Source: DATGMP01 sp035293565
Lineage (GTDB): Bacteria > Pseudomonadota > Alphaproteobacteria > BOG-932 > Roseiterribacteraceae
Assembly (NCBI GenBank): GCA_035293565.1
Contig: DATGMP010000014.1
Coordinates: 1 to 11,328, forward strand
DNA length: 11,328 bases
Direction: 5' to 3'
This document shows, one piece after another, positions 6,265 to 11,328 of this stretch; within the stretch, counting starts at the first letter, position 1; each line of letters opens with the position of its first letter. Made by a program: the position numbers and the translations under genes. The notes under the pieces were generated by a model that saw only the letters and a program-made list of their open reading frames with translations, had not been told where the DNA came from and did not search any database.

Positions 6265-9200
6265 GCATCTCCGAGCCCTTCATCCGTCGGCCGGTCGCGA
6301 CATCCCTCCTTACATTCGGCGTCGCGCTCGCCGGCATGATTGCCTTTGCGCTGCTGCCGGTCGCTTCTCTGCCGCCGATCGATGCGCCGGCAATCTTCGT
6401 GACGGCGACGATGCCTGGGGCTAGCCCGGAGATCATGGCCACGAGCGTCGCTACGCCGCTCGAACGCCACCTTGGGGAAATTGCCGATGTCGACGACATG
6501 GTGTCGACCAGCTCCGCCAATACGACGAACGTGCAGCTCATTTTCGGACTCGACCGAGATATCGACGGGGCGGCCCGCGATGTCCAGGCGGCGATCGTGG
6601 CCGCGCGCGCCGATCTGCCGACCAGCCTTCGCAGCAACCCGACCTATCGCAAGTTCAACGGCGCGAGCCCGCCGATCATGTTCCTGGCGATGACGTCGAA
6701 GACCAAGACGCAGGGACAGATCTATGACGCAGCCGCTACGGTGCTGCAGCAGAGGCTTTCGCAGGTCGAAGGCGTCGGCAATGTCGGGGTCAGCGGCAGC
6801 GCGCTTCCGGCCGTCCGCGTCGAGCTCAACCCGAACCAGCTCTTCAAATACGGCATCGGCCTGGAGGATGTCCGCGCCGCGCTCGCCGCCGCCAACGCGG
6901 ATTCGCCCAAGGGCGCCATCGAGGATGGCGACCGCCACCTGCAGATCTACACCAACGACCAGGCGAGCCTTGCCGCGCAGTACGAGCCGCTCGTCATCGC
7001 TTATCGCAACGGCAGGGCGGTCAGGCTTTCCGATGTGGCCGAGGTCAGCGATTCGGTCGAGAACATCCGCAATTTCGGCCTGTTCAACGGCCAACCGTCA
7101 GTGGTGGTCGCGATCTTCCAGCAGCCCGGCGCCAACGTCATTCAGACCGTCGATCGGGTGAAGGCGCTGCTGCCGCAGCTCAAGGCGTCCATACCGAGCG
7201 ACATCGACCTCGTCGTATCGAACGACCGCTCGATCACGATCCGCGCCTCGCTGCGCCAGGTCGAGACGACCCTCGTGATCGCCGTCATGCTGGTCATCCT
7301 GGTGGTCTATATCTTTCTCGGCACCGTCAGAGCGACGCTCATTCCCGCGGTCGTCGTACCGGTGTCGCTGATCGGCACGTTCGGCGTGATGTACCTTTTG
7401 GGATACACGCTCGACAATTTTTCACTGATGGCGCTCACCATCGCGACCGGGTTCGTCGTCGACGACGCCATCGTGGTGATGGAGAACACATCGCGCCATG
7501 TAGAGGCCGGCATGCCGCGGATGCGGGCCGCGCTGCTTGGCGCGCGCGAGGTCGGCTTCACCGTGGTCTCGATGAGCAGCTCGCTGATCGCGGTCTTTCT
7601 GCCCATCTTGCTGATGGGCGGGATGGTCGGACGCATATTCCGGGAGTTCGCGATCACACTTTCGGTCGCCATCCTGATGTCGCTCGTCGTCTCCCTCACA
7701 ACGACACCCATGATGTGCGCGAGGCTGCTCTCGCGCGAAGGGCGCAAGCCGCCGCGCTTCCTCGTTGCGCTGGAGAGTCTGTTCGACCGGACGCGCGAAC
7801 GCTATGTGCGCTCGCTCGACTGGGCGCTGCGCAATGGCCCGCTGATGATATTCATCCTGATCCTGACGGTGGCGTTCAATTTCTATCTCTATGTCGTGGT
7901 GCCCAAGGGCTTCCTGCCGCAGCAGGATACCGGCCAGATCCGTGGCGGCATGCGCGCCGACCAGGACACTTCGTTCCAGGCGATGAAGGAGAAGATGTCC
8001 GAGGCGGTGAAGATCATCCAGGCCGACCCGGCGGTGGACAAGGTGAATGCCTATACCGGATCGAGCGGCGGCGGCTTCGGCCCGAACGGGACCAATGCCG
8101 CGAACATCAACGTTACCTTGAAGCCGCTCTCCGAGCGCAACGTCTCGGCCGATCAGGTCATCGCGCGGCTCCGGCCGAAGTTCGCGCACATCACGGGAGC
8201 GCAAACATATCTGCAAGCGACGCAGGATTTCGGGTTCGGCGGCCGCGCATCGAACGCGCAGTATCAATACACGCTTCTCGGCGACGACCTGACCGAGCTC
8301 AGGACCTGGGGAGACAAACTGGCTCAGGCGCTGCGCAGCGTTCCGGAATTGACGGACGTCGATTCCGACCAGCAGGTGGGCGGACTCGAATCCTATCTGC
8401 AGGTCGACCGCGATACCGCCTCCCGCCTCGGCGTATCAGAAAGCCAGATTGACAATACGCTGTACGACGCGTTCGGCCAGCGCCTCGTCTCGACCATCTA
8501 CAAGGCGCAAAACCAGTATCATGTCGTCATGGAGGTGGCGCCTGAATATTGGCAGAATCCGGAGACGCTCAAGAATATTTATGTGAGCACCGCCGGGGGT
8601 GCGCCCTCGGGAACCCAGCTCACCAACGCGGTCGCCGGAACCGTCGCGGTCGGCAAATCGACCAAATCGACCGCCGCCAACCAGGCGGCGATCGCGACGG
8701 ATAGCGCGCGTAATCTGGCCCAGAATCAGCTCGCCAATACGGGACGAGGCTCTGCTTCGACCGGCGCCGCCGTGAGCTCGGTCAAGGAGACCATGGTGCC
8801 GCTGGCGGCCTTCAGCCATTTCACGACCAGCACGACGCCGCTTCAGGTGAATCACCAAGGCACCTTCGTCGCGAGCACCATCGCCTTCAATCTGCCGGTC
8901 GGCGAAGCGCTCAGCACGGCTTCAGCGGCGATCGAGCGGACGATGAATCAAATCCATGTTCCCGCAACGATCCATGGGGGCTTTCAAGGTACGGCGCGCC
9001 AGTTCGCGAGCTCGCTGTCGAAGGAGCCTCTGCTCATCCTCGCAGCCCTGATCGCGGTCTATCTTGTGCTGGGCATTCTCTATGAAAGCTACATCCACCC
9101 GATCACCATCCTGTCGACGCTTCCGTCGGCGGGCGTCGGCGCGCTGCTGGCGCTGATGCTCACCCGCAACGAGTTCACGATCATCGCGCTGATCGGCGTT

Positions 9201-9578
9201 CTGCTGTTGATCGGGATCGTGAAGAAGAATGCGATCATGATGGTCGATTTCGCGATCTCCGCCGAGCGCGAACAGGGGCTCGATTCGCAGCAATCGATCC
9301 TGCAGGCCTGCAAGCTCCGCTTCCGCCCGATCATGATGACGACGATGGCGGCGATCTTCGGCGCTTTGCCGCTGGCGCTCGCATCGGGCGACGGCACCGA
9401 GATGCGCCGGCCGCTTGGCATCTCGATCGTCGGTGGTCTTTTAGTGAGCCAGGTGCTGACGCTCTATACGACGCCGGTCGTCTATCTCTATCTCGACCGG
9501 CTGCGGCACGCTTGGAAACGGCGGTCGGCGCGCTGGGCAACGCCGCGCCTCGATGGAACCTCGAAGGCCGGCGTATGA
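6261..9578 (+). CDS. mdtC: RND multidrug efflux permease, MdtC/MuxC type, with periplasmic insertion
   Basis: This is the second RND subunit of the mixed trimer, 1105 aa against about 1025 for E. coli MdtC. The fold is as for its neighbour: helix 1 at about 12-32, two periplasmic loops and twelve predicted helices. The relay residues are present: D401-D402 (ATGFVVDDAIVVMEN), K989 (GIVKKNAIMMVDFA), and R1020 and T1027 (LRFRPIMMTT). MdtC-type marks are SNAQYQYTLLGDDL, PLQVNHQGTFVASTIAFNLP and the C-terminal LYTTPVVYLYLDRL. The extra length is mostly a segment at about residues 777-844 that is rich in Ala, Ser, Thr, Asn and Gly, in place of a short turn; a smaller Gly/Asn-rich addition (SSGGGFGPNGTNAAN) lies near 600. 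The start overlaps the previous stop as ATGA, with GAGGG at 6244-6248 as a possible ribosome site, and the stop overlaps the channel gene the same way. The frame is intact throughout. Confidence 0.95.
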   Translation: MSISEPFIRRPVATSLLTFGVALAGMIAFALLPVASLPPIDAPAIFVTATMPGASPEIMATSVATPLERHLGEIADVDDMVSTSSANTTNVQLIFGLDRDIDGAARDVQAAIVAARADLPTSLRSNPTYRKFNGASPPIMFLAMTSKTKTQGQIYDAAATVLQQRLSQVEGVGNVGVSGSALPAVRVELNPNQLFKYGIGLEDVRAALAAANADSPKGAIEDGDRHLQIYTNDQASLAAQYEPLVIAYRNGRAVRLSDVAEVSDSVENIRNFGLFNGQPSVVVAIFQQPGANVIQTVDRVKALLPQLKASIPSDIDLVVSNDRSITIRASLRQVETTLVIAVMLVILVVYIFLGTVRATLIPAVVVPVSLIGTFGVMYLLGYTLDNFSLMALTIATGFVVDDAIVVMENTSRHVEAGMPRMRAALLGAREVGFTVVSMSSSLIAVFLPILLMGGMVGRIFREFAITLSVAILMSLVVSLTTTPMMCARLLSREGRKPPRFLVALESLFDRTRERYVRSLDWALRNGPLMIFILILTVAFNFYLYVVVPKGFLPQQDTGQIRGGMRADQDTSFQAMKEKMSEAVKIIQADPAVDKVNAYTGSSGGGFGPNGTNAANINVTLKPLSERNVSADQVIARLRPKFAHITGAQTYLQATQDFGFGGRASNAQYQYTLLGDDLTELRTWGDKLAQALRSVPELTDVDSDQQVGGLESYLQVDRDTASRLGVSESQIDNTLYDAFGQRLVSTIYKAQNQYHVVMEVAPEYWQNPETLKNIYVSTAGGAPSGTQLTNAVAGTVAVGKSTKSTAANQAAIATDSARNLAQNQLANTGRGSASTGAAVSSVKETMVPLAAFSHFTTSTTPLQVNHQGTFVASTIAFNLPVGEALSTASAAIERTMNQIHVPATIHGGFQGTARQFASSLSKEPLLILAALIAVYLVLGILYESYIHPITILSTLPSAGVGALLALMLTRNEFTIIALIGVLLLIGIVKKNAIMMVDFAISAEREQGLDSQQSILQACKLRFRPIMMTTMAAIFGALPLALASGDGTEMRRPLGISIVGGLLVSQVLTLYTTPVVYLYLDRLRHAWKRRSARWATPRLDGTSKAGV
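8589..8792 (+). other. Insertion segment within the MdtC-type pump
   Basis: Codons 777-844 lie between NIYVS and MVPLAAF, where E. coli MdtC has only a short turn (NNEGKAIPL). The segment is mostly small and polar residues and includes a predicted helical stretch (AANQAAIATDSARNLAQNQL) flanked by Gly/Ser/Thr-rich linkers. By alignment to AcrB from memory it falls near the end of the DC docking subdomain, at the top of the periplasmic part facing the adaptor and channel. I recall similar insertions in other alphaproteobacterial MdtC proteins, so it is likely lineage-typical and not unique. Confidence 0.6.
9563..9567 (+). promoter_or_regulatory. Ribosome binding site deciding the channel gene start
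   Basis: GAAGG sits 7 bases before the ATG at 9575 and inside the end of the pump gene. It favours ATG 9575 over the in-frame ATG at 9512, which would overlap the pump gene by 67 bases and bury the lipoprotein signal behind 21 extra residues. Confidence 0.55.
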
Positions 9579-11095
9579 ATCCAAGATTCCAGATCGCCAT
9601 TGCAGTCCTCGGCGCTTGCGGTCTCGGCGGCTGCGCGGTCGGGCCGGACTATGAGAAACCCGACGCGCCGACGCCCGCCGCCTTCAAGGAGCAAGCGGGA
9701 TGGAAGACGAGCGAGCCCGCCGACGCGCTCGATCGTGGCCCCTGGTGGTCGATCTATAACGATCCGGTGCTGGACGGGTTGGAGAAGAAGATCGACATCT
9801 CCAACCAGACGCTAAAGGAATCCGAGGCCGCGTACCGCCAAGCGCGTGCAATCGTCGATCAGGCGCGCGCGAGCTTTTTCCCGACGATCACAGGCGATTT
9901 CTCCCAGACCCGTTCGCAGAGCGGATCCGGCGGCACGGGAGGCGGGCTCGTGACGGCGGGAGGCTTCTTGAGTCGCGCCGGCGCGGCCCGGAACGAATAC
10001 ACTTTATCGGCGGGTGCCAGTTGGGCGCCCGATATCTGGGGCAAGATCCGCCGCACGGTCGAGTCCGATGTTGCCAACGCGCAGGCGAGCGCCGCCGAAC
10101 TCGCAGGTGCACGCCTCTCGACGCAGGCGACGCTCGCGATCGATTATTTCGAACTCAGAACACAAGAGGAGTTGAAGCGTCTGCTCGACACCACCGTCGA
10201 AGATTACAGACGCTCATTCGAGATCGCGCAGAACCAGTACAATGCCGGCGTTGCCGCAAAAGCTGACGTGCTTTCCGCTCAGACTCAGCTGATGAACGCG
10301 CAGGCTGCGGCCATCAATTCGGGGGTGTTGCGCAGTCAACTCGAGCATGCGATCGCGGTGCTGGTGGGCGAGCCGCCGGCGAGCTTCTCGATGGCGCTCC
10401 GACCGATGCCGTCGACGGTTCCGGTCGTGCCGGCCGGCGTTCCCTCGACGTTGCTCGAGCGGCGGCCCGATATTGCAACCGCCGAACGCCGGATGGCGGC
10501 GGCAAATGCCGAAATCGGGGTTGCGATTTCGTCTTATTTTCCCGATCTCACGCTCACCGGGTCTTACGGCTATACGAGCTCGGAGATCGGCAACTTGCTG
10601 ACGACGCCGACGCGCTTCTGGTCCTTCGGGCCGGCGCTCGCGGAGACGCTGTTCGATGCAGGACTGCGCGGCGCACAGGTCGAACAGGCGCGCGCGACCT
10701 ATGACCAGGCGGTCGCCACCTATCGGCAGACCGTCCTGGCCGGCTTCCAGCAGGTCGAGGACGAGCTCTCCGATCTCAGAATCCTCGCGCAGCAGGCAGC
10801 CGTCGAAGAGGCGGTGGTGAAAACCGCCCTGGAGGCCGCGCGGCTGACGCTCAACCAGTACAAGGCCGGCACGGTGCCCTACAGCAGCGTGATCACCGCC
10901 CAGGCGACAGCGCTCGGAACCGAAGAGACGGCGCTCAACGTTCTCGAAAATCGGCTGACCGCAAGCGTCACGCTGGTCGAGGCCATCGGCGGCGGATGGA
11001 ACACAAGCAAGCTACCCGACCGCGACCAGGTCGAGGATTCCGACACACCGATTCCAGTCGTCGCGGGCGCGACGCCCGTGGCCGACAAGCACTGA
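9575..11095 (+). CDS. Outer-membrane efflux lipoprotein, NodT/OprM family (OpmB-like)
   Basis: This 506-aa protein is the TolC-like trimeric exit duct of the efflux complex. Residues 1-19 are a lipoprotein signal peptide ending in LGGC with the lipidated cysteine C20, followed by AVGPDYEKP, the standard NodT-family N-terminus. WWSIYNDPVLDGLE (57-70) begins the first outer-membrane-efflux repeat. The two repeats carry the matching helix motifs QYNAGVAAKADVLSAQTQL (221-239) and QYKAGTVPYSSVITAQ (428-443). LLERRPDIATAERR (293-306) and SYFPDLTLTGSYGY (320-333) are hallmarks of the family. The start at 9575 overlaps the pump stop as ATGA and has a good ribosome site. A channel gene directly after two RND genes matches Pseudomonas muxABC-opmB, so it is very probably dedicated to this pump. 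The acidic C-terminal tail (481-506) is ordinary for the family. It is the last gene of the operon. Confidence 0.94.
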   Translation: MNPRFQIAIAVLGACGLGGCAVGPDYEKPDAPTPAAFKEQAGWKTSEPADALDRGPWWSIYNDPVLDGLEKKIDISNQTLKESEAAYRQARAIVDQARASFFPTITGDFSQTRSQSGSGGTGGGLVTAGGFLSRAGAARNEYTLSAGASWAPDIWGKIRRTVESDVANAQASAAELAGARLSTQATLAIDYFELRTQEELKRLLDTTVEDYRRSFEIAQNQYNAGVAAKADVLSAQTQLMNAQAAAINSGVLRSQLEHAIAVLVGEPPASFSMALRPMPSTVPVVPAGVPSTLLERRPDIATAERRMAAANAEIGVAISSYFPDLTLTGSYGYTSSEIGNLLTTPTRFWSFGPALAETLFDAGLRGAQVEQARATYDQAVATYRQTVLAGFQQVEDELSDLRILAQQAAVEEAVVKTALEAARLTLNQYKAGTVPYSSVITAQATALGTEETALNVLENRLTASVTLVEAIGGGWNTSKLPDRDQVEDSDTPIPVVAGATPVADKH

Positions 11096-11118
11096 TCTTT
11101 CGCAGGTATGGTGAAAGA
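11096..11118. terminator. Weak hairpin between convergent genes, possible shared terminator
   Basis: TCTTTC (11096-11101) pairs with GAAAGA (11113-11118) across an 11-base loop, starting immediately after the channel stop codon. It lies in the 25-bp gap between two convergent genes, where a bidirectional terminator would be expected. The stem is short and AT-rich and is followed only by ATTT on the plus strand, so termination is a guess from position. Confidence 0.25.
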
Positions 11119-11120
11119 AT

Positions 11121-11328
11121 TTAGGCCGTCGCGATCGATCGGGGAGGCTTCGCTGCGGCAACGACGGCTGCGGGATGCGCTTTCCTGAGCCTTTCTGCGA
11201 TTTCGTTGATTTTTCCGAGGAGAATGGCGGGCTCGATCGGCTTTGAGACGTAGTCGTTCATGCCGGCTTCGATATATTGCTCGCGGGCGCCGGACATGGC
11301 GTGGGCGGTGAGCGCGATGATCGGGATC
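11121..11328 (-). CDS. Response-regulator receiver domain, C-terminal end (probably hybrid histidine kinase), 5' part outside window
   Basis: On the minus strand, codons from 11327 down to a TAA at 11123-11121 encode 68 residues beginning IPIIALTAHAMSGAREQYIE. PIIALTAHAM is strand 4 of a CheY-like receiver with the conserved switch Thr, and NDYVSKPI is strand 5 with the conserved Lys-Pro (Lys codon at 11243-11241), followed by helix 5 (LLGKINEIAERLRKA) and a short Ala-rich tail. The phospho-accepting Asp lies outside the window. The form TAHAM...AGMNDYVSKPI is most common in receivers fused to sensor histidine kinases, but a stand-alone receiver is possible. It converges on the efflux operon with a 25-bp gap. 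Whether it senses envelope stress or controls the pump cannot be said. Confidence 0.85.
   Translation of the reverse strand, partial: IPIIALTAHAMSGAREQYIEAGMNDYVSKPIEPAILLGKINEIAERLRKAHPAAVVAAAKPPRSIATA

Noticed and set aside
6177..8267. Minus-strand open frames of 281-305 codons inside the MdtC-type gene
   Set aside because: They lie fully antisense to a pump gene with intact conserved motifs; they are shadow frames.
9512..9574. Upstream ATG giving a 527-residue channel protein
   Set aside because: It would overlap the pump gene by 67 bases and put 21 residues before the lipoprotein signal; ATG 9575 has a good ribosome site and the usual ATGA overlap.

Overview
The window is GC-rich and densely coding, with protein families and codon choice typical of an alphaproteobacterium. 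The style of the EthD-like protein and of the efflux genes resembles sphingomonads, but that placement is impression and not proof. I see no phage, transposon, CRISPR, rRNA or tRNA sequence.

Layout: (1) 1-326, minus strand: start and most of a small EthD-like (dimeric alpha/beta barrel) protein, cut by the left edge. (2) 327-456: short divergent intergenic region. (3) 457-1359, plus: a stand-alone 300-aa sulfotransferase-family protein. (4) 1360-1829: a 470-bp region with no convincing gene. It holds a 12-bp perfect inverted repeat just after the sulfotransferase and two operator-like dyads, and presumably carries the promoter of the next operon. (5) 1830-11095, plus: a complete four-gene RND efflux operon encoding an MdtA-type periplasmic adaptor, MdtB-type pump, MdtC-type pump and NodT-family outer-membrane lipoprotein channel. 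The order is that of Pseudomonas muxABC-opmB; in E. coli mdtABC lacks the channel gene. (6) 11121-11328, minus: the C-terminal end of a response-regulator receiver domain, probably the tail of a hybrid histidine kinase, cut by the right edge and convergent with the operon.

The four operon genes should build one tripartite machine. Two different RND proteins form a mixed trimer in the inner membrane, the adaptor spans the periplasm, and the lipoprotein forms the TolC-like exit duct. The adaptor-to-mdtB gap is 28 bp. mdtB/mdtC and mdtC/channel both overlap as ATGA, so translation is probably coupled. The proton-relay residues (two Asp, Lys, Arg, Thr) are present in both pumps.

This is mostly a recognisable efflux locus. 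I did not find a clearly new system. The least ordinary points are a roughly 65-residue low-complexity insertion in the MdtC-type pump, the dyads and GGAAC repeats in the long leader region, and the uncertain, Shine-Dalgarno-poor start of the adaptor gene.
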